From Leptospira kirschneri serovar Cynopteri str. 3522 CT (lineage in GTDB: Bacteria > Spirochaetota > Leptospiria > Leptospirales > Leptospiraceae), in NCBI RefSeq assembly GCF_000243695.2, contig NZ_AHMN02000007.1:186001-250000 (forward strand): a stretch of 64,000 nucleotides of DNA, written 5' to 3'. Below the pieces are notes generated by a model, which worked only from the letters and a program-made list of their open reading frames with translations, ran no database searches and had not been told where the DNA came from. Each line of letters starts with the position of its first letter. Within the stretch, counting starts at the first letter, position 1. Below are positions 26,770 to 36,500 of the stretch, piece by piece. Both the position numbers and the translations under genes were made by a program.

Positions 26770-27720
26770 GTGAAACATCATAAAGAAGATCTCGCAGAAC
26801 TCATCGAAGGAGCGCGGGTGGGAGAAAAATTTCCTCTCGCAAAACTCATCTCCGGTTTAGAAAGACCGGATTCTTTCGAGTTTAGAAAAAACCTTTTTGA
26901 GGCTCTTGATTCTCTCGGGTTAAATGGAATTCATTCCTTGACCATTGGTTTTACCGGAACTCCGGGTGCGGGTAAATCTTCTTTGCTCGGAGAATTAGCG
27001 ACTCAATTTTTGAAATCGGATAACGGTGATACGATGGCGATCGTAGCTATCGATCCTTCCAGTCATATTTCCGGCGGTTCTTTGTTAGGCGATCGTACTC
27101 GGCTTTCCCTTCCCGCACGCGAGAAACGGATCTATTTCCGTTCGCAACCCAGCCAGTTGGAACTAGGTGGAGTCAATCCTTATACGTATCACGTGATCCG
27201 TCTTCTTCGTTGTTTTTTTCATTTCGTTTTTATCGAAACCGTTGGGATCGGTCAAAACGAAATCGAAGTTTCTAAACTTACTGATCTTTCTTTTCTCGTT
27301 TTACAACCATTAGGTGGAGATCAGATTCAATTTATGAAAAGTGGGATCATGGAAGTTCCGGATTCTTTTATTCTCAACAAATGTGACGAAGAAACTCTCG
27401 CTAACTCGAGTTATCACATGTTGATCTCTACATTAGAATTTTTAAAAGAAGTTATGCCCGGTAATCGACTCCCTCCCGTTTTTAAAACTTCTGTCAAAAC
27501 AAAACAGGGAATTCAAGATCTTTTAGATTTTATTCGTTCTGCAAAACCTACCGTCGATCGTTCGCAGGAGACCGCTCTTCAACTAAAAAAATGGATCAAA
27601 AACGAATTTGGCAATTTCGGCCTGAAGACCATTGAGGATTTTCCTTTTTCCTATTCTTTAAACTTTGAAGCTTTAGAAGAAATCGCCCTGCAAAAAATTC
27701 GTAAAAGCCTACTACTTTAG
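26770..27720 (+). CDS. meaB: MeaB/ArgK-type GTPase chaperone of the B12 mutase
   Basis: A 316-residue G3E-family GTPase. P-loop GFTGTPGAGKSS (61-71); switch region AIDPSSHISGGSLLGDRTR, a MeaB hallmark; FIETVGIGQNE with the base-recognition end; and NKCDE as the NKxD motif. MeaB proteins load and protect cobalamin on the adjacent mutase using GTP hydrolysis. Start is GTG 26770. It is placed directly after the mutase and clearly co-operonic. Confidence 0.92.
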   Translation: MKHHKEDLAELIEGARVGEKFPLAKLISGLERPDSFEFRKNLFEALDSLGLNGIHSLTIGFTGTPGAGKSSLLGELATQFLKSDNGDTMAIVAIDPSSHISGGSLLGDRTRLSLPAREKRIYFRSQPSQLELGGVNPYTYHVIRLLRCFFHFVFIETVGIGQNEIEVSKLTDLSFLVLQPLGGDQIQFMKSGIMEVPDSFILNKCDEETLANSSYHMLISTLEFLKEVMPGNRLPPVFKTSVKTKQGIQDLLDFIRSAKPTVDRSQETALQLKKWIKNEFGNFGLKTIEDFPFSYSLNFEALEEIALQKIRKSLLL

Positions 27721-27859
27721 TTGATCGTTTCGATTTTTTTTGAATGTATTCTAAATTTCTTTTGGAAAGTAATAGTTCCTACATCTCTTCTTTTGTTATA
27801 GAAATACTAAAAATTCTTCTATATAAAATCTGGAAAACTAAGAACCTAGTTCCTGTAAA

Positions 27860-28375
27860 TCATATTGGATATTTGTCGGTCATTGGGTTTGGTTCGAACT
27901 TTAATTCTCTTGATATTAGATTTTGTCTTCGATTTAAGGTCCAGATCATATTGTAAGTCCAATGCAAACGAGGAACTCCTTGGTTTAAAGTTTCCACAGT
28001 AGAATCCCCTACCCCAAGGTCTTCTAACCAAAGCATATAATTAAAAAGATAGCACCGCGAAACCCCATGAGCCGCCGCCAACACACCTAAAGTCACCCAA
28101 ACTCCGGTATTAACTCGAATACTAAATTTTTTCATTTTACCAACGTTTCGATTGTATTTGATTTTACCCGCTCGATCATGAAGCCGTTTCATAGAAGCGA
28201 TCTGTTTCGAATATTTTCTCAGTAAAAAAGGGAGTTTTTTCGTAAGAGCTTTTCTTTCTTGAAGATTCAAACGATTCCAATAAACATCTGGAACCAAAAG
28301 AGAATCAGTTCCGATAAAACTTTCTACCAAAGCAGATTGAATTTTTTGACCGTCATCCAATAAAAGAATATCCAT
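27860..28375 (-). CDS. DUF1564-like protein (Leptospira-typical)
   Basis: A 171-residue protein recognised as the DUF1564 type expanded in Leptospira genomes: DSLLVPDVYWNRL at the start, a basic middle (KKLPFLLRKYSKQIASMKRL), then HGVSRCYLFNYMLWLEDLGVGDS and GVPRLHWTYNMIWTL. The basic, helix-rich composition suggests nucleic-acid binding, possibly a ribbon-helix-helix-like or transposon-linked protein, but no function is known. It is convergent with meaB. Confidence 0.75.
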   Translation of the reverse strand: MDILLLDDGQKIQSALVESFIGTDSLLVPDVYWNRLNLQERKALTKKLPFLLRKYSKQIASMKRLHDRAGKIKYNRNVGKMKKFSIRVNTGVWVTLGVLAAAHGVSRCYLFNYMLWLEDLGVGDSTVETLNQGVPRLHWTYNMIWTLNRRQNLISRELKFEPNPMTDKYPI

Positions 28376-28575
28376 ATTAGAAAACGGTTCTTAGAACTTT
28401 TGACACGGAATCATTTTAGAGAATTTTTTGAATCAAACATAGAGTTTAATTTTGAATATGTTTCAATTTTAAGCCCACTTTTAGCAAACGTGTGAGTTCC
28501 CACATTTTGGACTAACTTAGTATTGACTATGATTGAAACAACATTGCACTATACAAAGTCCAGAATAACATAAAA

Positions 28576-29464
28576 ATGAAACACCATTTTGGAGATCTCT
28601 TAGATAGAACGTACGGACATTGGACAATTGTGCCTAACGTAAAGAGGCATCAATACCATCAAGATGATTGGTCTCAGGTTCAAAGTTCGGTTTCAATTGT
28701 CACCATTTACGGCAACGACCTAAACTGGCAGAAAATCGGATCCTTACCTAAATTAGAAGAACTAACACTCCATCAACCAAATAAAGAACAGCTAGATTTT
28801 GTATCCACTCTATGGAGACTAAAAAAGATTAAGAATTACTCATGCTCGTCCCAAGACCATTGACTTTCTAAGCAGACTTCAAAACGTAGAAGAGTTAGTT
28901 TTAGAATACGTTTCCGGTTTTGAAAGTGTGGAACCGATCGGGAAACTAAAAAATCTCAGGTCTCTACACATTGAAAACGTTCGAAGAGTAACTAACTTTG
29001 CCGGACTTGGTCATGCTAAAAAACTTTGTTATCTTAGTATTTATGGTACTTTAGATTGGAGACAACCAATAGAAAGTTTTGGTTTTATTTCTGAACTGAA
29101 GAAATTAGAATATTTTGATCTCGGATTTGTAAGATCACTTGCAAAAACTCCGGCTTTAGAAGCTTTAGCACGCCTAAGAAATCTTAAAGAAATTGCCATA
29201 CCCGATAACATTTTTGTTTTATTAGATTACGCTTTACTGGAGATAGGTTTACCCGGAGTAAAAGGATCCTGTTTTTTACCTTTTGAAAAGTCCAAGTCGA
29301 GCCTTGATATAAATGGAGAATGGTTTAATTTATTAGGTAAAAAAGCAGGAAGAATTAAAAGTACCTCTCCAAAAGCGAAAGAAAAATGCGAAACACATTC
29401 AAAAGCCTACGAAGAAGCAAAGCAGAATGCCAGCAAACTTTTAGGCAGATCCGTCAAAAAATAA
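28576..29464 (+). pseudogene. Leucine-rich-repeat-like protein, frameshifted in an A6 tract
   Basis: Frame one runs 28576-28863 (KIGSLPKLEELTLHQPNKEQL) and stops at TGA 28861. From just after 28826 a second frame carries on without break: RLRITHARPKTIDFLSRL, then NVEELVLEYVSGFESVEPIG, continuing to TAA 29464. Removing one A from the AAAAAA at 28821-28826 joins the two (W-R-L-K-R-L-R-I-T). The restored protein of about 295 residues has leucine-rich units of 20-24 residues, the pattern of many Leptospira proteins, and a Lys-rich tail. It could be a true pseudogene, a phase-variable tract or a sequencing error. Confidence 0.75.
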
Positions 29465-29842
29465 GACAGCAATAAAAATCACTTTACAAACATTCAGTTT
29501 TTTGCAATTAGAAAGACAGAAAGTTACTTTTCTCATAAACATTCAAAAAATATGATATAAAATCAACTTTTGAATTTTACTCAGAACTATAAAATAAAGT
29601 GTCCGAAATCTTTGTAATAAAAGCCAATTTGTGTACAAAATATCAGGCACTTCGTTATGTAATTGTTAGTAGTAACATGAATTCATAAAAAAATCTATGA
29701 TTCATTTTTTTGAAAAAGTTGAAATCTGAACTTTGTAAATCGTGGGAACTACCACAAATCACGATTTTACGAACAAATACTAAAAATGTAGGAACTCATA
29801 CTTTAGAAGATTCTTTCTTACGCCGAACCCACGTTTATTAAA
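29465..29842. other. Gene-free spacer with paired repeat C units
   Basis: Repeat C at 29742 (GTGGGAACTACCAC) and 29788 (GTAGGAACTCATAC), 46 nt apart. A weak repeat D-like stretch is at 29574-29655. The GAAATCTGAACTTTRTAAATCG word before the first unit recurs before the repeat C pair at 52303. Confidence 0.6.
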
Positions 29843-30493
29843 TCATTTTAAAAGTTTAAACGCATGCGTCCAAGATTGGGATAAAAATCCAGGAATACAC
29901 CAAAGAATACAAAGCGGTTCGATCGCTCTGGCCGCTTCCACCGTTCCCATATCCTCCGTATCCCAGCCGAAAGTATCTAAAATTTCTTTCACTTGTTTTT
30001 TAGAAGAATCTTCGTTACCACAAATAAACATACTCGGCCTACCTTCTTTGAACTGAGGGTTCACCATCAAGCCGCTTCCTACGGAATTAAAACATTTTAC
30101 GAAATTAGCTTTGGGAACTTGTTTTTGTAATTTTTCCATTAGAGATTCGTTATATGATGTGAAAAAATTCAGAACACCATTTTGAGGAGGCATTTCAGAA
30201 ATAGGATTGGTTGTATCAATAATCGTTTTTCCGTTAAAAGAATCAATTCCGGATAACGTTATTACTTCGGAAGTTACACTTCCTTTAGAACATAATATTA
30301 TAATTTCTCCAAAGTTTGCCGCTTCCGAAAACGAACCAATTGAAGCTCCTGCTCCCACCTTTGCCAACCAATCCTTAAGTTTTCCAGAGTCTCTGGTCCC
30401 AATTTTAACTTCAGCCCCATATTTTAAAAATCCATTTGCGAGGGTTTGACCAACAATCCCGGAACCTAAAATTCCAATTTTTTTGCCTTTCAT
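29843..30493 (-). CDS. NADP oxidoreductase, F420-dependent-type Rossmann protein
   Basis: A 216-residue protein beginning KIGILGSGIVGQTLANGFLKYG with the GxGxxG dinucleotide loop, then KIGTRDS, where Arg suits an NADPH phosphate. IDTTNPISEMPPQNG, KCFNSVGSGLMVNPQ and FICGNEDSSKKQVKEILDTFGWDTEDMGTVEAARAIEPLC follow. This order is that of the 'NADP oxidoreductase, coenzyme F420-dependent' family. Leptospira is not known to make F420, so the electron partner is probably different. Monocistronic, in a gene-poor region. Confidence 0.8.
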   Translation of the reverse strand: MKGKKIGILGSGIVGQTLANGFLKYGAEVKIGTRDSGKLKDWLAKVGAGASIGSFSEAANFGEIIILCSKGSVTSEVITLSGIDSFNGKTIIDTTNPISEMPPQNGVLNFFTSYNESLMEKLQKQVPKANFVKCFNSVGSGLMVNPQFKEGRPSMFICGNEDSSKKQVKEILDTFGWDTEDMGTVEAARAIEPLCILWCIPGFLSQSWTHAFKLLK

Positions 30494-30663
30494 AAGTTCT
30501 CCTTTTTCATTCTATTTTGATTCATTCCTTTCAATAGATTCTCATAACTAAACACCACATAACAAGTGCCCAAAATTCTTGGGCATAACGAAAAACTTAT
30601 AGTATTCAATTCTCTAAGATTAGTAAAACTCAAAATTTACTTTTCTATAATAAAAATTTATTG

Positions 30664-30760
30664 TTATTACTCATAACTATATAATAAAGTACTCAATATT
30701 TTGCATGGAATCAGTGTTTTGTGATAAAATTAACGGTACTCAATTTTGTAGAGATTAGTA
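30664..30760 (+). repeat. Repeat D copy
   Basis: About 97 bp starting TTATTACTCATAACTATATA and ending GTAGAGATTAGTA. The reverse complement is found with few changes at 54214-54303, and a diverged copy at 22975-23070. Confidence 0.65.
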
Positions 30761-30768
30761 ACATATAT

Positions 30769-30870
30769 TAGAGTTGTTGAAAAATTAATTCTTGATCTGT
30801 TTGTATTGGATTGAATGGACAATTGAAGCAATTTTACGAATTTTCACTATGGAATTTTTCAACAACTCTA
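30769..30870 (-). mobile_element. MITE, repeat A copy 2 (complete)
   Basis: 102 bp, with the same 18-bp terminal inverted repeats and TA ends as copy 1, in reverse orientation and one base different from it. Confidence 0.85.
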
Positions 30871-31086
30871 TTATAAAACTTCAAATTCTTCTTTGTTCCA
30901 AGTTTGTAAAAATAGATTTTTAATTTTTATAAGACCCGCAAAACAAAGACTTTATGCAAAAATTTGCTTGGACAAAGATCTCTTTTAGATTTGATAAAGG
31001 TTCTCAACAGTAATACCAAAAAAATCTTCGATGATGTAGAAATTCTACTAACTTTCATTTAACGCGAGTTCAGCATAAAAAAATCG

Positions 31087-32106
31087 TCAATCATTAGACC
31101 AGGTGATTCTGGCAATTGTACCCGAACGAAAAACAATAAGTATAACATCCTTTTGAACGACCATTTCTAAAACGTGATGAATGATTTGATTCGAAAAATT
31201 GGGATGACCTTCTATATCTGGGAATACAAGAACCGGACCTGATTTTAATTCTCCGTTTTCCGCAAATACGCACACTAAACTTTGTTCAAAACTTTTGTTA
31301 GATACGATCGCCCAAATTCGGTTGGAATCGTCCACGTCAAATGCTCTGACAAAACGATTCTTCAACACAGAACCGGATATTTCGAACTTTTTTCCCACTT
31401 CGTTTAACAAATGAAAAGCCGAAGACACGTGATATTCAGTTTCACAGACAATCCAGGGAGCATAGGAAACAAATTTCCATTTTGAATTTTTAATCTTTTG
31501 TTTGAATATACCTCTGGGAGATTTAAAATCCGAAACGTTAAAAACGAACAGTTCTTCATCTCCGGTAAAAATTACAGAATCATTATGAACGGCCACATCC
31601 ACAATCCAGGCGCTATTAAATCCATCGTTCACTACAACCTTATCTTCTTTATGCGATAGAATATCATGCAAAAGGAATTGTTTTTTGTTCTTATATTCCA
31701 TATTATCATAATAGTTAGAATAATAAAATATAAGATCTTCCTTAAGAACCGCCAAAGCCCATCCTTTTCCACCTTGATAAGAGTTTTCGAGAGATAAAAT
31801 CCCTTCTGCAGAAAGTTTGAATTTGAAATAACCTTCTTCATAATAAATTAGAATATCTTGATTTTCAGAAATATAGATACGGGGGTTTCGGATATTTTTT
31901 TCTGTAATTGGGATGGTAGAAACTTTTTGTACCTGATCGGAAGAAATTTTCCAAACGGACACGGCTTTGGTACTCAACGTCCCACCATGTAAAACGATAA
32001 AAAAGTCTTTTTTCTTTGAAACCTTACAAGCTTGAATATCCGGCTCGTCGATTCCGTCTTTGAGTGAATTGAGTATTTCGATAGATTGAATTTTTACTGA
32101 GTCCAC
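31087..32106 (-). CDS. Hypothetical protein, possible beta-propeller
   Basis: A 339-residue protein with no signal peptide; start is GTG 32106, with AAGGA upstream. It is made of many short beta strands with repeating patterns such as 'DFFIVLHGGTLSTKAVSVWKIS', 'VAVHNDSVIFTGDEELFVFNVSD', 'DDSNRIWAIVSNKSFEQSLVCVF' and 'QKDVILIVFRSGTIARITW', spaced about 45-50 residues, which suggests a propeller-like fold. No family recognised; function unknown. Confidence 0.6.
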   Translation of the reverse strand: MDSVKIQSIEILNSLKDGIDEPDIQACKVSKKKDFFIVLHGGTLSTKAVSVWKISSDQVQKVSTIPITEKNIRNPRIYISENQDILIYYEEGYFKFKLSAEGILSLENSYQGGKGWALAVLKEDLIFYYSNYYDNMEYKNKKQFLLHDILSHKEDKVVVNDGFNSAWIVDVAVHNDSVIFTGDEELFVFNVSDFKSPRGIFKQKIKNSKWKFVSYAPWIVCETEYHVSSAFHLLNEVGKKFEISGSVLKNRFVRAFDVDDSNRIWAIVSNKSFEQSLVCVFAENGELKSGPVLVFPDIEGHPNFSNQIIHHVLEMVVQKDVILIVFRSGTIARITWSND

Positions 32107-33226
32107 AATTTTTTTCCTTATTCTTTTTGAATATTTTTCAGATTGTCATCGTTTCTTGTTCCAAATTTGAAACCAACCTAAGTTCGATGTAGTATATTCG
32201 ATTTTTCCGCAAAAAGTAAAACGTGGGAACTCTTACAAACCCAAACCACGAAAAATGAATATTTTATGTGAATTCGGTATAACGCGAAAGAGATCGATGC
32301 GGGGAAATTCAACAAAACGCTCTCTATCATAACCCCAACAAGTTTTTAATCTCAATATAAATCTGTCGGAATTACGACAAATCCTCTGTAAAACTTACAC
32401 CCACAACGCGATCCATAGAAAGCGTTGTGTTGAGTTCTTTAACACGATCCACAGAGAGCGTTGCATGAGTTTTCCCTAATTTTGGGTGGCAACTCAATGA
32501 ATTGCTTCCCATGGGCGCAATTCAGGAGGAAAGGCTTGGGAACTTTTCTCTATCAGAAAAACATACTTTTTGCAAGTAAAAAATCTCATTCTTGTCGGAA
32601 CACTTAAAAAATGTGCGTTTTAGATCGCGTTCTATATTAAAACTAAATACAATTTTTATATAATATTTCCTATATGCAATCTATTGACCAGAGCTAAAGA
32701 GCCCGGTATAGCTGCCTTTGACAAGCTGGATTCATCCCTGTTCACGTTATTTTATATGACTGAATTGTGGGAACTACCACAAATTAAAACTTTGCAGTGA
32801 AACTTTCAAAAGTTCGGAATTTTCTTGAACTGGTCTCTAAAAGTAAAAATGAATACAAAAATTCCACCATTTTTACTTTTTAGAAAATTAGACATAAATC
32901 ATTTACTTTTCGAAAAAAATTTTTCTAATTTCTACCACATCGAACCCACACTAAACTAACATGAGTTCGATATGAAAGCAACCATTTCATTGAGTTTAAA
33001 TCCCAAAGAAATTAGAGCATTATACTATGATCCTTAGAAAACATCATCGAGTTTTTTATTCGCCAAGATTCTCTTAAGACAAATTCGGATTAAACTAAAC
33101 CAGAAATTACTAATTCAAGTTTTACACAAACAAAAGTAAAATAAATCATAATTTCAGAATATAAAAAAATATAATAAATTCATTTTTTCAAATGACATCA
33201 TCGCAGAAACCTCCGCCTAATAATTA
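32107..33226. other. 1.1-kb gene-free region with long repeat B copy
   Basis: Contains repeat C at 32223 and 32767 and the long repeat B copy 32264-32749. The remainder (32800-33200) is AT-rich with no coding frame. Confidence 0.65.
32264..32749 (+). repeat. Repeat B, long copy
   Basis: About 486 bp from a TTATGTGAATTC-like left end through ATAACGCGAAAGAGATCGATGCGGGG to TTCACGTTA. The extra middle part, not in the 176-bp form, matches the reverse copy near 3008-3395. Confidence 0.65.
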
Positions 33227-33234
33227 TTAGGCGG
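33213..33234 (-). terminator. Perfect palindrome overlapping the desaturase stop
   Basis: A 22-nt perfect palindrome, CCGCCTAATAATTATTAGGCGG, includes the stop codon. It could fold as a termination or 3'-protecting hairpin. No U-tract follows. Confidence 0.4.
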
Positions 33235-34048
33235 CAACCGTAGAGGCAGATGTAGGTTCTACAAGAACTTCAGAACCTCGAAGTACTTTTTTTCCTTTTT
33301 CGGTCCAGACCGCTCTCTGGATTTTAATAATTTTTAAAAGATGCAGAACTTTCATTACTTGATAAGTAAAATCCAGTTCGAACCAACGAAACGCAAAGTT
33401 CGGAGAATTTGGATGAGCGTGATGATTATTCTGATACAATTCTCCTGCGATCATAAAATCCACAAATAAAGTATTCTTAGAGTTGTCCGGATTTTTTTTA
33501 TGATTTCTATATCCATACATATGACCGCACCAGTTTACAATTGCTCCGTGTAAAGGTCCCATAAGCCAATGAATCGGTAGAAGTAGATACCAGGCATATT
33601 GCCCTTCAGGGACAAAGTAAAAATAAAATAAAGTATAAAGTGTTCCGCAAAAAAGTCTAAAAGTCCAAGAATTACTGAGAACATCGATTGCAGGCCATTC
33701 AGGATAGTTTCCTTTAAACTCCTTTTCAACGTTTGTTGTTTCTTCTAAAATCGCCTCATAATTGAGTGCAGTTTTCCACATCATATCCAAAAAACCTTTA
33801 GAGACTACGGGAGAATGTGGGTCCTTACCAGTATCACTGTAAGCATGATGTTGTCTGTGCATAATTGCATAAGCACGTGGATTTAAAAAAGAAGAACCTT
33901 GGGCTACACAAGTAAAAATATAAAAAAACTTCTCCCAAAATTTGTTCATTTTGAACATTGAGTGTGCCGCATATCTATGAAGAAAAAACGATTGAGCAAA
34001 AGCGGATAAAAACCAGTGCCCAATGAAAAAAGATAGAATGATTCCCAT
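33227..34048 (-). CDS. Fatty acid desaturase (acyl-CoA/acyl-lipid delta-9 type)
   Basis: A 273-residue membrane di-iron desaturase. The three histidine boxes are HRYAAH (24-29), HRQHH (64-68) and NNHHAH (207-212); an additional WCGH (173-176) is also typical. About four hydrophobic helices lie between them. It would introduce a double bond into membrane acyl chains, using O2. ATG 34048 has AGGAG 9 nt upstream. Monocistronic, flanked by long repeat-bearing spacers. Confidence 0.9.
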   Translation of the reverse strand: MGIILSFFIGHWFLSAFAQSFFLHRYAAHSMFKMNKFWEKFFYIFTCVAQGSSFLNPRAYAIMHRQHHAYSDTGKDPHSPVVSKGFLDMMWKTALNYEAILEETTNVEKEFKGNYPEWPAIDVLSNSWTFRLFCGTLYTLFYFYFVPEGQYAWYLLLPIHWLMGPLHGAIVNWCGHMYGYRNHKKNPDNSKNTLFVDFMIAGELYQNNHHAHPNSPNFAFRWFELDFTYQVMKVLHLLKIIKIQRAVWTEKGKKVLRGSEVLVEPTSASTVAA

Positions 34049-34662
34049 TTGGTATTAACTCCTATTGAATAAATAGAGACTATTGATGGGAAAAGGTTGC
34101 GAATTATTTTGAAAAAAGAGAGTTTTTTCCATTCGTTTTTTCAAAAAATCAAAAACTAATTCTTTTACCTGGGAAACTACAGAAACTATCTCGTTGATTC
34201 TTTAGAGTTGTTGAAAAATTAATTCTCCTTCTGTTTCATAAAAACGGTCAATTGAAACAGTTTTGTCAATCTTGAACTATGGAATTTTTTAATAACTCCT
34301 TCGTAATTTTTTCTTTAAAACATGAAAACTATCACATGATAAACTATAACTTTACTCAGAGTTCGCGTCTCCAAATTCTTCCTTGCTTTTGATTATTTTT
34401 GTCTGTTGACATTCTTTTTTCCTTATTAGTTTTTAAGAATTGCAAGACCAAATAATACATTTCAAATCATAGAACCCCTATAAAACCCAAAGATCATCCT
34501 ATCAGATTTTCGCGTAAATCCTTGTTTTATGAACATTATCTAGTTAAAATTCATTTTATAAAGGTTCATTTCCTCATACCAAACTCACGTTATAATTAAA
34601 AATCTCAAAATAAACTTATAACGGTTGATACACCTTTGATTCAAATTTTTATCAAAATCGAA
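34049..34662. other. Gene-free spacer with degenerate repeat A
   Basis: Repeat A relative at 34203-34299. No coding frame or other element recognised. Confidence 0.6.
34203..34299 (-). mobile_element. MITE, degenerate repeat A copy
   Basis: The left end TAGAGTTGTTGAAAAATTAATT is intact. The interior is diverged and the right end is decayed (GGAATTTTTTAATAACTCC). Confidence 0.65.
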
Positions 34663-35016
34663 TCAGTCTTTCTTAGGAGACGGCTTCGTTGCAGCCACAA
34701 CTTCACGAACTGGAGTTCCTTCCACTTTGATACAACCTAAAAAGAAGTATTGATACGACTGTGCAATTACTTCCACATCTTTCAAACCGGTAGCACCTGG
34801 AGCCTGCGCTAAAGCGTCACGAGTCGCCTCTGCGATACTGCTCGCATACCAACGAGTAGGCCCAAAACTACAACTACGACCACTTACGGTAGAACCAATT
34901 ACCTCTAAACCGACGGGAGCTTCAACAGAATATCTTTTAAACTGTCCCCAATTATAAGAACAATTGAATAAAAATAACATTAAAACTAAATATAATAATT
35001 TTATGATTCTTTTCAT
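34663..35016 (-). CDS. Small lipoprotein, TRL-like
   Basis: A 117-residue protein with a signal ending FLFNC (Cys19) as lipobox. The mature part has the alternation seen in TRL-like lipoproteins: a VGLEVIGSTVSGRSC strand, a SSIAEATRDALAQAPGATG helix-turn and a final KDVEVIAQSYQYFFLGCIKVEGTPV strand. It follows the 35018 lipoprotein by 1 nt, so the two are cotranscribed. Function unknown. Confidence 0.65.
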   Translation of the reverse strand: MKRIIKLLYLVLMLFLFNCSYNWGQFKRYSVEAPVGLEVIGSTVSGRSCSFGPTRWYASSIAEATRDALAQAPGATGLKDVEVIAQSYQYFFLGCIKVEGTPVREVVAATKPSPKKD

Positions 35017-35017
35017 G

Positions 35018-35281
35018 TTATTTTAAATTCCTTGTTTGAGCACAATTGCTATTCTTAAATTCCACACCAACGTTCGTAAGATCTGATTTACCTTTATTCA
35101 CTAAATCATGATTCATATCGTTCAATATATTCGTAACTATGAATGCACAATTTTCACCCAAAATCTCGCCCAAAAGTCCTCGTTTATCGTTTGGCGCGGG
35201 AACTATATACCCCACTTTACCAATGGTAAAGCAACCTACTGTTAAAATTAGAATTGTGGCGAAACACAAAATCTTATTCAT
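35018..35281 (-). CDS. Small lipoprotein of unknown function
   Basis: An 87-residue protein with signal and lipobox LTVGC (Cys17). The mature part GKVGYIVPAPNDKRGLLGEILGENC then an ILNDMNHDLVNKG helix parallels the domain of its downstream neighbour, suggesting a diverged duplicate pair. Both are probably anchored in an envelope membrane. Confidence 0.65.
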   Translation of the reverse strand: MNKILCFATILILTVGCFTIGKVGYIVPAPNDKRGLLGEILGENCAFIVTNILNDMNHDLVNKGKSDLTNVGVEFKNSNCAQTRNLK

Positions 35282-35898
35282 TTTTTACCTCTTAAAAATT
35301 TATTTAAAATTATCGATTTTATATCCGAAATAAAATTTATTTTCAGTTTTTCGAAATCGAATATAAAAGGGGCTCATTCTTTTTATAATTGTTATATTCA
35401 GTATTTTACAAATGTTTGTTCAATTTTTATTCTACTCATTCACCAGTATTTTTTCATTTCCTACTAAATAACTATATAACAAAGTATTCATATTTTATAA
35501 TCGAACAATTTTTGAAATAAAGACTCGCAACACTATTTCTAAGTATTACGGCTTGGTTTACAATTTTAGTCATAATGATAAAAATGTGATATTTGTAAAT
35601 AATTTAAATCACTTTATTAAAAAATTTAAAATATAGAAGCCATTATTCTCCTTTTACCCTACATACATACTTCTCGACAAAATTGTGTTTTCAAGATTAT
35701 ATCGAATTTTTTGATTTAGGAGTTGAACAAGATAAACCTGAAGTAGTTACATAAAATGAATTTCTAATTCGATAATGTTCACTCCTCAGAAGTTGACAAT
35801 AAATCTACGCAAAATAGTTGGGTTTTGTAAGTTTTACCGTAAAATCTCAACTTGTAAGAGTTCCCACAAATTAAGTCACATTACGAATTTTTAAACAT

Positions 35899-36001
35899 TA
35901 GAGTTGTTGAAAAATTCCATAGTGAAGATTCGTAAAATTGCTTCAATTGTCCATTTCAATCCAATACAAACAGATCAAGAATTAATTTTTCAACAACTCT
36001 A
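35899..36001 (+). mobile_element. MITE, repeat A copy 3 (complete)
   Basis: 103 bp, same orientation as copy 1, with one extra T in the middle. Terminal inverted repeats intact and TA at both ends. Confidence 0.85.
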
Positions 36002-36156
36002 TTCATTTTTTTCGATTGAAGTTTGTATGAGTTCCTACAATTCCAAAGTTCATCCATAAAATTGTGATTCGTGGTAGTTCCCACGTTTTAAGAATAGATT
36101 TATAAAATTCAGATCCCAACTTTTCCAGGAAAGTAAATCATGGATTCACGTTAATT

Positions 36157-36404
36157 TAATGTGAGTTAACGCAAAAGGGAATCGATACGAGAGAAGCTAA
36201 AACAGAAAGCGTTTTAGGTCGTTCGACAGATCGCGTTTGAAACTCAGCAGAACGCTCTCTATGGATCGCGTTCTAAATTAAAACTAAAGACAATGATTGT
36301 ATAATGTTTCCTGCATACAATTATTGACCAAAGCGAAAGAGTTCGGTCCTGCTGTCTATGGCAAGCCGAATTCGCTCTGATTTTCTTACATCGAACTCAC
36401 GTTA
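36157..36404 (+). repeat. Repeat B copy
   Basis: 248 bp from TAATGTGAG to CTCACGTTA. It has the GGGAATCGATACGAG left part, an AAAGCGTTTTAGGTCGTTCG middle and the ATTGACCAAAGCGAAAGAG ... GGCAAGCCGAATTCGC right arm. Confidence 0.65.
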
Positions 36405-36500
36405 AACTATATAATACTACGATTTCAGATTGAAGATTTAAAACTGACCCAAAACATCATAAAGAATCCACTTTCAAAACGCGTTTACGTAAAAATTACT

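Larger units (their letters stand above)
30494..31086. other. Gene-free spacer with repeats D and A
   Basis: Repeat D (30664-30760) lies 8 nt before the complete MITE at 30769-30870. Nothing coding seen. Confidence 0.7.
35282..36500. other. 1.2-kb gene-free region with repeats A, B and C
   Basis: Contains a repeat D fragment (35465-35505), repeat C units at 35854, 36025 and 36071, complete repeat A (35899-36001) and repeat B (36157-36404). No coding frame supported. Confidence 0.7.
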
